A stretch of DNA of 64,000 nt from Streptomyces sp. NBC_00433 (GCA_036015235.1 CP107926.1:8737501-8801500), one strand, 5' to 3'; positions 17,983 to 27,215 are shown, counted from the first letter of the stretch. Notes: generated from the sequence alone by a model not told the origin. Translations and numbers: made by a program.

Positions 17983-20469
17983 ATGAAGGACGTCACGCCG
18001 CTGGTCGACGGCTGGACCCTCCGCCTGCCGGGCGACGGCAGAGCGGGCGGCACCCCGGAGCGCAGGCTCCACGCCACCGTGCCCGGGTGCGTCCACACCG
18101 ACCTGCTCGCCGCGGGCGAGATCGCCGACCCCTTCCTGGACAGGAACGAGCACGACGCCGCCTGGGTCGGCCGCGCCGACTGGACGTACGAGACGGTGCT
18201 GCCCGCGCGGACCACGGCCCACGAGCGCAGCGACCTCGTCTTCGACGGCCTCGACACCGTCGCCGAGATCACCCTCGGCGGCCGCCGGCTGGGCGCGACG
18301 CGCAACATGCACCGGAGCCACCGCTTCGACGTCACCGCCGACCGCGGGACCGGAGGCGGCGGCACACCGCTGACCGTGGCCTTCACCTCGGCCTACACCG
18401 AAGCGGAACGCGTACGCGCGCTCGTCGGGGACCGGCCGAACTCGTATCCGGAGCCCTTCCAGTACATCCGCAAGATGGCCTGCTCCTTCGGCTGGGACTG
18501 GGGGCCGACGCTGGTCACCGCCGGGATATGGAAGCCGGTGCGGCTCGAACACTGGTCGACCGCCCGGCTGGCGCGGGTCACCCCGCTGGTGACCGTCACC
18601 GACCGCACCGGACGGGTCGAGGTCCGGGTCGAGATCGAGCGCACCGCGACAGGCGCCGACCGGCCGCTGACGGTAAGGCTGCGGGTGGGGGAGACCGTCT
18701 CGGAGACCACTGTCCCGGCCGGCGCGGACCGCGTCACCGCGCTCGCCGAGGTCCCCGCCCCCGACCTGTGGTGGCCGCACGGCTACGGCGAACAGCCGCT
18801 GTACGACTGCGAGGTCACCCTCGCGGACCAGGGCGCCGCGCTGGACGGCTGGCAGCGGCGTATCGGCTTCCGCACCGTCACCCTGGACACCTCGCCCGAC
18901 GAGCACGGCACGGCCTTCACCCTGGTCGTCAACGGCACCCCGGTCTTCGCCCGCGGCGTCAACTGGATCCCCGACGACGTCCTGCCCACCAGGGTCGACG
19001 CCGCCCGCTACCGGCGCCGGCTGCGGCAGGCCGTGGACGCCGGGGTGGACCTGATCCGGGTGTGGGGCGGCGGGATCTACGAGAGCGACGACTTCTACGA
19101 CGCCTGCGACGAGCTGGGCCTGCTGGTCTGGCAGGACTTCCTCTTCGCCTGCGCCGCCTACCCCGAGGAGCAGCCGCTGCGCTCCGAGATCGAGGCCGAG
19201 GCCAGGGAGAACGTCGGCCGGCTCGCTCCGCACCCGAGCCTGGCACTGTGGAACGGCAACAACGAGAACCTGTGGGGCTTCCGCGACTGGGACTGGGAGG
19301 ACGCGCTGGCCGGCGACTCCTGGGGAGAGGGCTACTATCTGGGCCTGCTGGCCAGGGTCGTCGCCGAGACCGACCCGACCCGGCCCTACTGGGCCGGCAG
19401 CCCCTGGTCGGGCTCCTGGGACCACCACCCCAACGATCCCCGGCACGGCACCGCCCACTCCTGGGAGGTGTGGAACCGCGTCGACTACACCGACTACCGC
19501 GACAGCGTCCCGCGCTTCGTCGCCGAGTTCGGCTGGCAGGCGCCGCCCGCTTATGCCACCGCCCGCCGCGCGCTGTCCGACGACCCGCTGACCCCCGACT
19601 CGCCCGGCATGCTGCACCACCAGAAGGCCGGGGACGGCAACGGCAAGCTCGCCCGCGGCCTGGCCCGGCACTTCCCGGTGCCCGCCGACTTCGACACCTG
19701 GCACTACCTGACCCAGGTCAACCAGGCACGGGCCGTCGCCACCGGCATCGAGCACTGGCGCTCGCACTGGCCGGTGTGCGCCGGCACCGTCGTGTGGCAG
19801 CTCAACGACTGCTGGCCGGTGACCTCCTGGGCCGCCGTCGACGGCGACGAGCGCCCCAAGCCGCTCTACCACGAGCTGAAGCGGCTCTACGCGGACCGGC
19901 TGATCACCGTACAACCGCGCCCCGGCGGCCTCGTCGCGGCGCTGGTCAACCAGGCCGCGCGGGACTGGTCGGGCACGGCGGTCCTGCGCCGGGTCGCGGT
20001 GGACGGCGCCGTGCTCGCCGAGGTGCGGCTGCCGTTCACCGCGGCGCCCAGGACCGTCGCCGAGATCGCGCTGCCGCCCGAGGTGCTGCCCGCGGCGGAC
20101 AGCGGCAAGGAGCTGCTGACCGTACGGGTCGGGGAGCTGCGGGCCTGCTGGTTCCCGGTCCGCGACAAGGACTTCGGCTACCCGGAGCCCAGCTGGGACG
20201 TCGCGGTCGCCGTGCACCCCGACGGCGCCGCCGCCGTCACCGTCACCGCCCGCACCCTGCTGCGCGACCTGCTGCTGCAGGCCGACCGGCTCGGCCCCGC
20301 GGCCACCGCGGACCGCGGCCTGACCACCCTGCTGCCCGGCGAGAGCGTGACGATCACCGTACGCGGCTGGGACCACCCGTCGCCCGACGCCGCCGCGGCC
20401 GTGCTCTTCTGCGTCAACGCGGCCGTGAAGCCGCCGGCTCCGCCCGCTACTTGGTCGCCCCGCGGGTGA
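17983..20469 (+). CDS. Beta-mannosidase (glycoside hydrolase family 2)
   Basis: 828 residues. An N-terminal sugar-binding jelly-roll carries VPGCVHTDLLAAGEI and FDGLDTVAEI. The immunoglobulin-like domain and TIM barrel follow. The acid/base Glu is in ALWNGNNENLWG and the nucleophile Glu in VPRFVAEFGWQ. FVNGTPVFARG-like and WIPDDVLPTRV segments favour beta-mannosidase over beta-galactosidase. The start is ATG 17983 behind GAGGGAG. No signal peptide is seen, so it is probably cytoplasmic and acts on imported oligosaccharides. The last residues (after about 820) run into the ABC transporter remnant, so the native C-terminus may have been altered. Confidence 0.9.
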   Translation: MKDVTPLVDGWTLRLPGDGRAGGTPERRLHATVPGCVHTDLLAAGEIADPFLDRNEHDAAWVGRADWTYETVLPARTTAHERSDLVFDGLDTVAEITLGGRRLGATRNMHRSHRFDVTADRGTGGGGTPLTVAFTSAYTEAERVRALVGDRPNSYPEPFQYIRKMACSFGWDWGPTLVTAGIWKPVRLEHWSTARLARVTPLVTVTDRTGRVEVRVEIERTATGADRPLTVRLRVGETVSETTVPAGADRVTALAEVPAPDLWWPHGYGEQPLYDCEVTLADQGAALDGWQRRIGFRTVTLDTSPDEHGTAFTLVVNGTPVFARGVNWIPDDVLPTRVDAARYRRRLRQAVDAGVDLIRVWGGGIYESDDFYDACDELGLLVWQDFLFACAAYPEEQPLRSEIEAEARENVGRLAPHPSLALWNGNNENLWGFRDWDWEDALAGDSWGEGYYLGLLARVVAETDPTRPYWAGSPWSGSWDHHPNDPRHGTAHSWEVWNRVDYTDYRDSVPRFVAEFGWQAPPAYATARRALSDDPLTPDSPGMLHHQKAGDGNGKLARGLARHFPVPADFDTWHYLTQVNQARAVATGIEHWRSHWPVCAGTVVWQLNDCWPVTSWAAVDGDERPKPLYHELKRLYADRLITVQPRPGGLVAALVNQAARDWSGTAVLRRVAVDGAVLAEVRLPFTAAPRTVAEIALPPEVLPAADSGKELLTVRVGELRACWFPVRDKDFGYPEPSWDVAVAVHPDGAAAVTVTARTLLRDLLLQADRLGPAATADRGLTTLLPGESVTITVRGWDHPSPDAAAAVLFCVNAAVKPPAPPATWSPRG

Positions 20470-20870
20470 AACCGTTGTAGACGAACCGCTGGAGGAGCAG
20501 GAAGACGACCGGCGTAGGTGCTGGCGGTAGTCGGGCTTGCCGGTTGCAGACGAAGCCCTGCACGTTGGCGAAGTTCGCGATGCCGTAGACCTTGCCGCCG
20601 ACGGAGGTCTTCTCGGTGAAGGTGTACTTCCTGCCCAACTCGCCGGCGCTGCCCAACGAGGCGAAGAACTACGGGTGGTCCGCGGTCTTGACGGCCGCGG
20701 GGATCATGACCACGTCGCCGTGGTTCGACGTGCTCGTCCGGATCTTGACCTCGCCCTCGTCGTCCGTGACGCCCTCGAAGGCCACGTGCGCCTTCGGGTG
20801 GAGCTTGCCGAATTCGGCGGCGTACTCCTTCACCGTCACACAGCGGTTCAGCGCGATCCGCCGCACCGTG
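20447..20870 (-). pseudogene. Remnant of sugar ABC transporter (binding protein fused to permease tail)
   Basis: Reading the minus strand in two frames gives KEYAAEFGKLHPKAHVAFEG and DDEGEVKIRTSTSNHGDVVM. After a frameshift near 20660 come LGRKYTFTEKTSVGGKVYGI and ANFANVQGFV. These match the N-terminal half of carbohydrate-binding lipoproteins. It then jumps directly to LLLQRFVYNGFTRGATK and a stop, the typical C-terminus of a sugar ABC permease. So at least one frameshift and a large internal deletion have joined two genes. It overlaps the 3' end of the beta-mannosidase by 23 bp. The lost transporter probably imported that enzyme's substrate. Confidence 0.75.
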
Positions 20871-21025
20871 GTGGGGTAAGTTGGGCGCCGACCGGCAGCA
20901 CACCGCGACCAGCCGAGGAGGTGGGAACGATCACCGCCAGTTCGTACCGCGCGCTCCCGCCGCACGGCCTCGCGAGGCCCGCGGCCTCCTGACGGGAGCG
21001 CCGACCGGCTTCCCGAGAGGTTCAC

Positions 21026-21853
21026 ATGTCGGACTCCGTCACACCGTTGCCCGAAGCCGCACCGCAGCACGCCGCACCGCAGGACGCCGTCGTCGCCCGG
21101 CTCAGGGCTGCGGGCTGCGTCTTCGCCGAGGACGAGGCGCGGATCATCCTCGCCACCGCCACCACACCTGACGAGCTGGACGCGATGGTCGTCCGGCGGG
21201 CCGGCGGGCTGCCGCTGGAACACGTCGTCGGCTGGGCCGAATTCTGCGGCCTGCGCATCGCCGTCGACCCCGGGGTCTTCGTGCCCAGGCGGCGCACCGA
21301 ACTCCTGGTGCGCGAGGCCGTCGCGCTCGCCCGCGCGGCCCGCGCCGAAGGCGGGACCGTCGTCGACCTGTGCTGCGGCACCGGCGCGGTCGGCGCCGCG
21401 CTGGCCGCCGCCCTGGCCCCTACGGAACTGCACGCCGCCGACCTCGACCCGGCGGCCGTCGCCTGCGCCGCCCGCAACCTCGCCGGGGTCGGCGGGCGGG
21501 TCCACCGCGGCGACCTCTTCGCGGCGCTGCCCGCCGCGCTGCGCGGCACGGTCGACCTGCTGGCCGCCAACGTGCCCTACGTGCCCAGCGGCGCCGTCGG
21601 CCTGCTGCCGGCCGAGGCCCGCGACCACGAGGCGCTGATCGCCCTCGACGGCGGGCACGACGGCCTCGACGTGATGCGCAGGGTCGCGGCCAGTGCCGCG
21701 GACTGGCTCGCCCCCGGGGGCTCGCTGCTGGTGGAGGCCGGTGAGAGACAGGCACAGACCGCCGCCGGCATCCTGGCCGGCGGCGGCCTGCGACCGCGTC
21801 TCGCGACCGACGACGACCTCGGGGCGACCGTGGTCATCGGCACCCGCCCGTAG
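21026..21853 (+). CDS. Putative protein N5-glutamine methyltransferase (HemK/PrmC-like)
   Basis: 275 residues. The SAM-binding motif is VVDLCCGTGAVGAALAAAL. The substrate motif is NVPYVP, where canonical PrmC has NPPY; this variant group is common in actinomycetes. The N-terminal part contains GLPLEHVVGWAEFCGLRI and VFVPRRRTELLV, typical of the family. The true PrmC is normally next to prfA, so this may be a paralogue with another target. ATG 21026 with GAGAGG upstream. Confidence 0.82.
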   Translation: MSDSVTPLPEAAPQHAAPQDAVVARLRAAGCVFAEDEARIILATATTPDELDAMVVRRAGGLPLEHVVGWAEFCGLRIAVDPGVFVPRRRTELLVREAVALARAARAEGGTVVDLCCGTGAVGAALAAALAPTELHAADLDPAAVACAARNLAGVGGRVHRGDLFAALPAALRGTVDLLAANVPYVPSGAVGLLPAEARDHEALIALDGGHDGLDVMRRVAASAADWLAPGGSLLVEAGERQAQTAAGILAGGGLRPRLATDDDLGATVVIGTRP

Positions 21854-21860
21854 CGGCGTG

Positions 21861-21890
21861 CCGTCGCCCCGGCCCGTGCCGGGGCGACGG
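21861..21890. terminator. Bidirectional hairpin terminator
   Basis: Perfect 12-bp stem CCGTCGCCCCGG / CCGGGGCGACGG with a 6-nt loop, between the convergent methyltransferase and nickel/cobalt transporter genes. Confidence 0.75.
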
Positions 21891-23024
21891 TCAGTCCTGC
21901 TGCTCGGCGGGCCGCAGCCCGGACGTCCACTTCTCCTCGATGTTCCCGAACTTCCACACCGCCATCGCCACCGCCCAGGTGAGGAAGAACAGCCCGACGA
22001 TGACGTAGCCGACGATGTTCAGGTCCAGGCCGCCCGCCCAGTCCCAGAACGCCCCGTGCAGGCCTGCCTTGTCGCTGACCAGGCCGAGGAGTTCGACCGT
22101 GCCGATGATCAGCGCGACCGCGACCGACAGGCCGGTGATGGTCAGGTTGTAGTAGACCTTGCGCACCGGCTTGGAGAAGGCCCACTCGTAGGCGAAGTTC
22201 ATGAACGAGCCGTCGATGGTGTCCAGCAGGCACATCCCCGCCGCGAACAGCACCGGCAGGCACAGGATCGCGTACCAGGGCAGGCCGGAGGCCGCGCCGG
22301 AGCCGGCGAGCACCAGCAGCGCGATCTCGGTGGCGGTGTCGAAGCCCAGGCCGAACAGCAGCCCCAGCGGGTACATCTGCCAGGGCTTCGTGATCGACTT
22401 CATCACCCGGCCGAGCAGCCGGTTCATGAACCCGCGGTTGTTCAGGTGCTCTTCGAGCGCGGCCTCGTCGAAGTGGCCGCCGCGCATCTGCCGGAAGACC
22501 TTCCAGATCCCGGCCAGGATCAGCAGGTTGATGAAGGCGATGACGTAGAGGAAGGTGCCGGAGACGGTGGTGCCCACCCAGCCCGTGACATTGTGCAGCT
22601 GCGAGTCGTCGTTCTCGACCGGGTCGGCGAGCGACCTGACGCCCAGCGACAGCAGGAACGCCAGGGCGAAGACGATGCTGGAGTGCCCCAGCGAGAACCA
22701 GAAGCCCACCGACAGCGGCCGCTTGCCCTCGTGCATCAGCTTGCGGGTGGTGTTGTCGATCGCCGCGATGTGGTCGGCGTCGAAGGCGTGCCGCATGCCC
22801 AGGGTGTACGCCGTCACACCCATGCCGATGCCGAACGACTTGGTGCCCAGGCTGTAGTGCTCGGGCGCCACGATCGCCACCAGCGTGAACCACCCGATGA
22901 CGTGCAGGGCCACGATGAAAGCGGCCATCCCGCCCAGCCGGGTCCACTCCGCCCGGGTCATCGAACCGCGTATTCGGCGCCAGCGGGACCCCGCGGGGAC
23001 GGCGGCCTCGGTGGTGGTGGTCAT
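21891..23024 (-). CDS. NiCoT family nickel/cobalt transporter
   Basis: 377 residues, about eight transmembrane helices. The family signature is AYTLGMRHAFDADHIAAIDN (H-x4-D-H in helix II). Other NiCoT blocks are VGFWFSLGHSSIVF, GLLFGLGFDTATEIALL and DTIDGSFMNFAYEWAF. It imports Ni2+ and/or Co2+ across the membrane. The start is ATG 23024 behind CGGAGGA. A metal-box-like palindrome lies about 60 bp upstream. Divergent from the cobalamin-riboswitch operon, so cobalt supply for B12 is plausible; the metal cannot be fixed from sequence. Confidence 0.93.
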   Translation of the reverse strand: MTTTTEAAVPAGSRWRRIRGSMTRAEWTRLGGMAAFIVALHVIGWFTLVAIVAPEHYSLGTKSFGIGMGVTAYTLGMRHAFDADHIAAIDNTTRKLMHEGKRPLSVGFWFSLGHSSIVFALAFLLSLGVRSLADPVENDDSQLHNVTGWVGTTVSGTFLYVIAFINLLILAGIWKVFRQMRGGHFDEAALEEHLNNRGFMNRLLGRVMKSITKPWQMYPLGLLFGLGFDTATEIALLVLAGSGAASGLPWYAILCLPVLFAAGMCLLDTIDGSFMNFAYEWAFSKPVRKVYYNLTITGLSVAVALIIGTVELLGLVSDKAGLHGAFWDWAGGLDLNIVGYVIVGLFFLTWAVAMAVWKFGNIEEKWTSGLRPAEQQD

Positions 23025-23078
23025 ACGTTCGTCCTCCGTCGGAGCGGCTGGGGGAGCACTACCGCAACAGACTACTTG

Positions 23079-23095
23079 TTGCGAATCATTCGCAA
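23079..23095. promoter_or_regulatory. Fur-family-like metal operator
   Basis: Perfect inverted repeat TTGCGAAT-C-ATTCGCAA upstream of the nickel/cobalt transporter. Fur-family metalloregulators (Nur, Zur) of Streptomyces bind TTGC-rich inverted repeats of this size, so nickel- or zinc-type repression is likely. The regulator itself is not in the window. Confidence 0.6.
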
Positions 23096-23327
23096 TAGCC
23101 TGCCCCTGCCCTGCTCCGCTCACACCCACCCGAGGTCAGCGTGCCGCGCCGGCAAGATCACCCTGGCCCGCCTCGCACCGCCCTGGCCGTGGCACACCGC
23201 CTGTCGCAGCTGGTCGCAGGACACCGGCACCGCCGGAGAGTCCGGTCACACCTGCCGGGAAAGCGCCGCCGACGCCCGTTCGTCCTGATTGACGCATGAC
23301 AGAAGGGAGCCCTACGCTCCTTCTGTA

Positions 23328-23427
23328 GTGATGACGTGGGGAAGCTGGTGGAAATCCAGCACGGTCGCGCCACTGTGATCCCGCCGCCGCACCCGGCGAT
23401 ACGGGGAGTCAGACAGCCGCTCATCAC
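23328..23427 (+). ncRNA. Cobalamin riboswitch
   Basis: Contains the B12-box elements in order: GGGGAAGCTGGTGGAAATCC (about 23338-23357), CGCCACTGTGATC, and GGGGAGTCAGACAGC. The closing stem is GTGATGA (23328-23334) with TCATCAC (23421-23427). It is followed by a small hairpin (GGGA/TCCC) adjoining the AAGGAGGG ribosome site of cbtB, which suggests control of translation start. It represses cbtB-cbtA when cobalamin is plentiful. Confidence 0.88.
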
Positions 23428-23473
23428 GACGCCCATGGAACAGGGACGCACGATCCCCTAAGGAGGGCTCACC

Positions 23474-23689
23474 TTGAGCAGCATTTCCGCACCCCGCCCG
23501 GCAGTCACGCCGGTCGTCCTGCCGGTCTCGAAGGCCGTGATGTGGCTGGTCGGCACCGCGATCCTCGCGCTCGCCGCCTACTACTTCATCGGCGTCGACC
23601 AGGGCGCCGTCTCGGTCTTCGGCAAGGACATGCACATCCACGAGTTCGTCCACGACGCACGCCACTTCCTCGGTTTCCCCTGCCACTGA
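23474..23689 (+). CDS. cbtB: CbtB cobalt transporter subunit
   Basis: 71 residues: one transmembrane helix (residues 23-40) and a His-rich metal-binding C-terminus, DMHIHEFVHDARHFLGFPCH. This is the standard form of CbtB, partner of CbtA in cobalamin-regulated cobalt uptake. The start is TTG 23474 with AAGGAGGG upstream. First gene after the riboswitch. Confidence 0.9.
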   Translation: MSSISAPRPAVTPVVLPVSKAVMWLVGTAILALAAYYFIGVDQGAVSVFGKDMHIHEFVHDARHFLGFPCH

Positions 23690-23721
23690 CACCGCCGGAA
23701 CCGACGTACGGACAACTCGAC

Positions 23722-24579
23722 ATGGAAAAGAAGCTCATACTGCGCGGCATCCTGGCCGGCGCAGCAGCCGGGCTGCTCGCGTTCCTCTTCGCCCGCGTCT
23801 TCGCCGAGCCGCAGATCGGCAGGGCGATCGACTACGAGAGCGGCAGGGACGCGGCCCAGACGGCACTCGACAAGGCCGCCGGACTGCCGGCCGAGGCGGC
23901 GGACCCCGACCTGTTCAGCCGCACCATCCAGGCCGACGTCGGCATGGGCGTCGGGATGATCGTCTTCGGCATGGCGATGGGCGCGCTCTTCGCCGTCGCC
24001 TACACCGTCTGCCTCGGCCGGGTCGGCGGGCTGCGCGCCCGCAGCCTGGCCCTGGTCGTCGCCGGCGGCGGATTCCTCGGCATGTACCTGGTGCCGTTCC
24101 TGAAATACCCGGCGAACCCGCCCGCCATCGGCCACGAGGACACCATCAGGGCCCGCAGCGGCCTCTACCTGCTCATGGTGGTGTGCTCGGTGGCGTTCCT
24201 GATCGCCGCGGCCTGGCTGGGCAGGCGGCTGCAACCCAGGCTCGGCAACTGGAATGCCACGCTGCTCGCGGCCGGCGCCTTCGTCGTCGCCATCGGCGTC
24301 GTCATGCTGATCCTGCCCCCGCTGGGTCATCTCGCGTACAACAAGCAGCACTTCGGCGACCACGCCACCGAGACACCGCTGCCGCTCACCGACGGACACG
24401 GCCGCATCGTCTACCCGGGCTTCCCTGCCGACGTGCTGTTCTCCTTCCGCTTCTACTCCGTCGCGGCCCAACTGCTGCTCTGGTCGGCCATCGGCCTGGT
24501 CTTCGCGCCGCTGGCCGAACGCCTGCTGCAGCCCCGCCCCGAGCCCGCCGCCCGAGGGGCGGCACCCGTACCGGCATGA
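23722..24579 (+). CDS. cbtA: CbtA cobalt transporter subunit
   Basis: 285 residues with about six helices. The opening ILRGILAGAAAGLLAFLFAR and the periplasmic-loop segments EPQIGRAIDYE and FLKYPANPPAIGHEDTI are typical of CbtA. ATG 23722, 32 bp after cbtB. Its TGA overlaps the start of the next gene, so cbtB-cbtA and the 2Fe-2S protein form one operon. Confidence 0.9.
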   Translation: MEKKLILRGILAGAAAGLLAFLFARVFAEPQIGRAIDYESGRDAAQTALDKAAGLPAEAADPDLFSRTIQADVGMGVGMIVFGMAMGALFAVAYTVCLGRVGGLRARSLALVVAGGGFLGMYLVPFLKYPANPPAIGHEDTIRARSGLYLLMVVCSVAFLIAAAWLGRRLQPRLGNWNATLLAAGAFVVAIGVVMLILPPLGHLAYNKQHFGDHATETPLPLTDGHGRIVYPGFPADVLFSFRFYSVAAQLLLWSAIGLVFAPLAERLLQPRPEPAARGAAPVPA

Positions 24580-25343
24580 CGCACCACCCGCACGGCACGG
24601 CGGAACCGGGCGCGGTGATCGAGGAGATCACCGCGCTCGGGCCGTTCTTCGCCGTCACCACCCACCCGGCCGCCGCACCGCCCGCCGAGCCGTGGCAGCC
24701 GCTGAGCGGGCCGCTGCTCGCCGAGCGGGCCGACGCCGTACGGGCGTATCTGGCCGCGGCCGGCGGCCGGTCGGCGGAGGCGGTCGAACCCCGGGTCGCC
24801 GCCTCGGTCGCCCATCTCGGCCTGGCCGCACGGCTGCTGTCACCCGCGCTGGCCGCGGCCGTCCTGCACGGGCGGCTGCTCGGCTACGACCTCGGCGCGG
24901 CGCGCTGGCAGCCCGCGCTGGGCGGCCCGGTCCCGCTCTCGCTGCCCGACGACGCGCTGCACCCGCCCGCACCGGCCGAGAACCAACTCGCCGACACCGT
25001 CGCCGACCAGCTGCTGGACGGCCCGCTCACCGAACTGGCCCGCCACTTCGCCGCGCTGGGCGTCTCCGCACACATCCTGCTGGGCAACACCGCCTCCGCC
25101 GTCAACGGCGCCGCGACCGCGCTGGCCGCCGCCCGCCCCGAACTGGCCGCCCGCGCCCACGCGTTCACCACCCTGCTGCTGGAAAGGCCGCCGCTGCGCC
25201 CGCAGAGCGCCCGTACGCCCTCCGGTGCCTTCCGCCGGCGCAGCTGCTGCCTGATCTACCGCGCCGCCCCCGACCGCAGGGGCGCCCTGTGCGGCGACTG
25301 CGTCCTCCAGGGGACGGCCGGCCGAACCGCCGCCGACCTGTGA
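24576..25343 (+). CDS. FhuF-like 2Fe-2S protein
   Basis: 255 residues. The C-terminal cysteine pattern CC-x10-C-x2-C (RSCCLIYR then ALCGDCVL) is the [2Fe-2S] signature of FhuF-type ferric-siderophore reductases. The N-terminal helical part is Ala-rich. ATG 24576 overlaps the cbtA stop. Being in a cobalamin-regulated operon, it may reduce a cobalt or cobalamin species rather than a ferric siderophore; that is inference. Confidence 0.72.
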   Translation: MTHHPHGTAEPGAVIEEITALGPFFAVTTHPAAAPPAEPWQPLSGPLLAERADAVRAYLAAAGGRSAEAVEPRVAASVAHLGLAARLLSPALAAAVLHGRLLGYDLGAARWQPALGGPVPLSLPDDALHPPAPAENQLADTVADQLLDGPLTELARHFAALGVSAHILLGNTASAVNGAATALAAARPELAARAHAFTTLLLERPPLRPQSARTPSGAFRRRSCCLIYRAAPDRRGALCGDCVLQGTAGRTAADL

Positions 25344-25567
25344 GCGGCCCTCAACCGGTCACCGGCGGGCGGTCCTTGGCCGAGGGGCGCCAAGGGCTCG
25401 GCGACGGCGTCCCCGGAACCGGCCGGCAGCCCCGGGCGTGGGTGCGCCTTCCCGAGGGCGGGCGGGTGGTCGCCGCTCATGTCCCGGCAGCCCTCGACCA
25501 CCGTGGCCCGCGTCACCCGCCGGGCCGCCGCCCTGCCCGCAGGGCACGCTGTGCCACACTCCAGCGC

Positions 25568-26383
25568 GTGAAGCACATCTACGTCATCGGCATCGGCGCG
25601 GGTGACCCCGAGCAGCTCACCCTGCAGGCGGTCAGGGCCCTGGGACGCACCGAGGTGTTCTTCCTGCTCGACAAGGGCGAGGACAAGGCGGGCCTGGTGC
25701 GGCTGCGCGAGGAGATCCTGGAGCAACACGCGCCCCGCCCGCACCGGGTGGTCGTCGCCACCGACCCGGACCGCGACCGCGGCGCCGCCGGAGGGGCGTA
25801 CGCACCGGCCGTCGACGACTGGCGGCGCCGCCGCGGCGACATCTACCAGCGGCTGATCGCCGAGGAGTTGGCCGACGACGGCTGCGGGGCCTTCCTGGTC
25901 TGGGGCGACCCCGCCCTCTACGACAGCACCCTGGCGATCCTGGAGGACGTGCACGCCCGCGGCGGCACCGACTTCGACTGGACGGTGGTGCCCGGCATCA
26001 GCAGCGTCGCGACCCTGGCCGCCCGGCACCGCACCGGGCTCAACCAGGTGGGCCGTCCGGTCCAGATCACCACCGGCCGGCGGCTCTCCGACGCGGGCGG
26101 GCTGCCCGACGGCGTGGACGACGTCGTCGTGATGCTCGACGCCCGCCAGGCCTTCGGCGCCCTCACCGGCCAGGGCCTGCAGATCTACTGGGGCGCCTAC
26201 CTCGGCACCCCCGACGAGATCCTGCTGGCCGGCCCGCTGGACGACGCCCTGGCCGACCGCATCCGCACCACCCGCGCCGAGGCCCGCGCGCGCATGGGCT
26301 GGATCATGGACACGTACCTGCTGCGCAGGACGCAGCCGCCCACCCCGCAAGGGCCCGCCGACCCGGCCGGCGGTCCGCGATGA
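25568..26383 (+). CDS. cobF: Precorrin-6A synthase (deacetylating), CobF
   Basis: 271 residues, SAM-dependent tetrapyrrole methylase fold. The N-terminal strand HIYVIGIGAGDPEQLTLQAV, the GDPALYDSTLAIL segment and the C-terminal ARARMGWIMDTYLLRR are characteristic of CobF. CobF acts at C1 of the aerobic cobalamin pathway. GTG 25568; the leader is very short or absent. Followed by cobK, the next enzymatic step. Confidence 0.88.
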   Translation: MKHIYVIGIGAGDPEQLTLQAVRALGRTEVFFLLDKGEDKAGLVRLREEILEQHAPRPHRVVVATDPDRDRGAAGGAYAPAVDDWRRRRGDIYQRLIAEELADDGCGAFLVWGDPALYDSTLAILEDVHARGGTDFDWTVVPGISSVATLAARHRTGLNQVGRPVQITTGRRLSDAGGLPDGVDDVVVMLDARQAFGALTGQGLQIYWGAYLGTPDEILLAGPLDDALADRIRTTRAEARARMGWIMDTYLLRRTQPPTPQGPADPAGGPR

Positions 26384-26468
26384 CGCCGACTCCCCGCCGG
26401 GGGACGTACACCCGGCGGACGCCGGTGATCCCCGGCGCCGCGGACGCTCGCGAGCGGTGGCACCAGGC

Positions 26469-27215
26469 GTGAGGACGCGGCGGGTCCTGATCCTCGGCGG
26501 CACCGCCGAGGCCCGGGCCCTCGCCGACCTGCTCGCCGGTGAGCCGGGCCTGGACGTGACGTCGTCGCTCGCGGGCCGCACCCCCGACCCGCGGCTGCCC
26601 GCCGGCCAGGTCAGGATCGGCGGGTTCGGCGGCGCGGAAGGGCTGGCCGCGTGGCTGCGCGAGCAGCGGGTCGACGCGGTGGTCGACGCCACCCACCCCT
26701 TCGCCGGGGCGATCAGCCGGCACGCGGCGCACGCCGCCGGCGCCACCGGCGTACGGCTGCTGGCACTGCGCAGGCCCGGCTGGAGCCCGGGGGAGGGGGA
26801 CCGCTGGCACTGGGCGGGCACCATCGCCGAGGCCGCCGCCCTGCTCCCGCACCTGGGGCAGCGCCCCTTCCTCGCCATCGGCCGCCAGGATCTGGCGGCC
26901 TTCGCCGGGCTCCCGCTCCACTTCCTGGCCCGCTCGGTCGCCCCGCCGCCACCGCCGCTGCCCGCACACTGCCGCGTCCTGCTCGACCGAGGCCCCTTCA
27001 CCCTCGACGGCGAGCGCGCCCTGCTCCACGAGCACCGCGTCGACGTCCTGGTCACCAAGGACAGCGGCGGCCCGGCCACCTCACCCAAACTCACCGCCGC
27101 CCGCGAGTCCGCCCTCCCCGTACTGATCGTCCGCCGCCCGCCGCCGCCCCCCGGCGTGCCCGCCGTCGCCACCCCCGCCGCAGCGGCGGCCTGGCTGCGC
27201 GCGCTGCGGGAGTAG
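26469..27215 (+). CDS. cobK: Precorrin-6A reductase, CobK/CbiJ
   Basis: 248 residues. NAD(P)H-binding start RRVLILGGTAEARALADLL. Family blocks VDATHPFAGAISRHAA, FLAIGRQDLAAFA and LVTKDSGG follow. It reduces precorrin-6A to 6B. The start is uncertain: GTG 26469 is closest to the first strand, and an in-frame GTG at 26457 is an alternative; neither has a strong ribosome site. Same strand and pathway as cobF. Confidence 0.88.
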   Translation: MRTRRVLILGGTAEARALADLLAGEPGLDVTSSLAGRTPDPRLPAGQVRIGGFGGAEGLAAWLREQRVDAVVDATHPFAGAISRHAAHAAGATGVRLLALRRPGWSPGEGDRWHWAGTIAEAAALLPHLGQRPFLAIGRQDLAAFAGLPLHFLARSVAPPPPPLPAHCRVLLDRGPFTLDGERALLHEHRVDVLVTKDSGGPATSPKLTAARESALPVLIVRRPPPPPGVPAVATPAAAAAWLRALRE

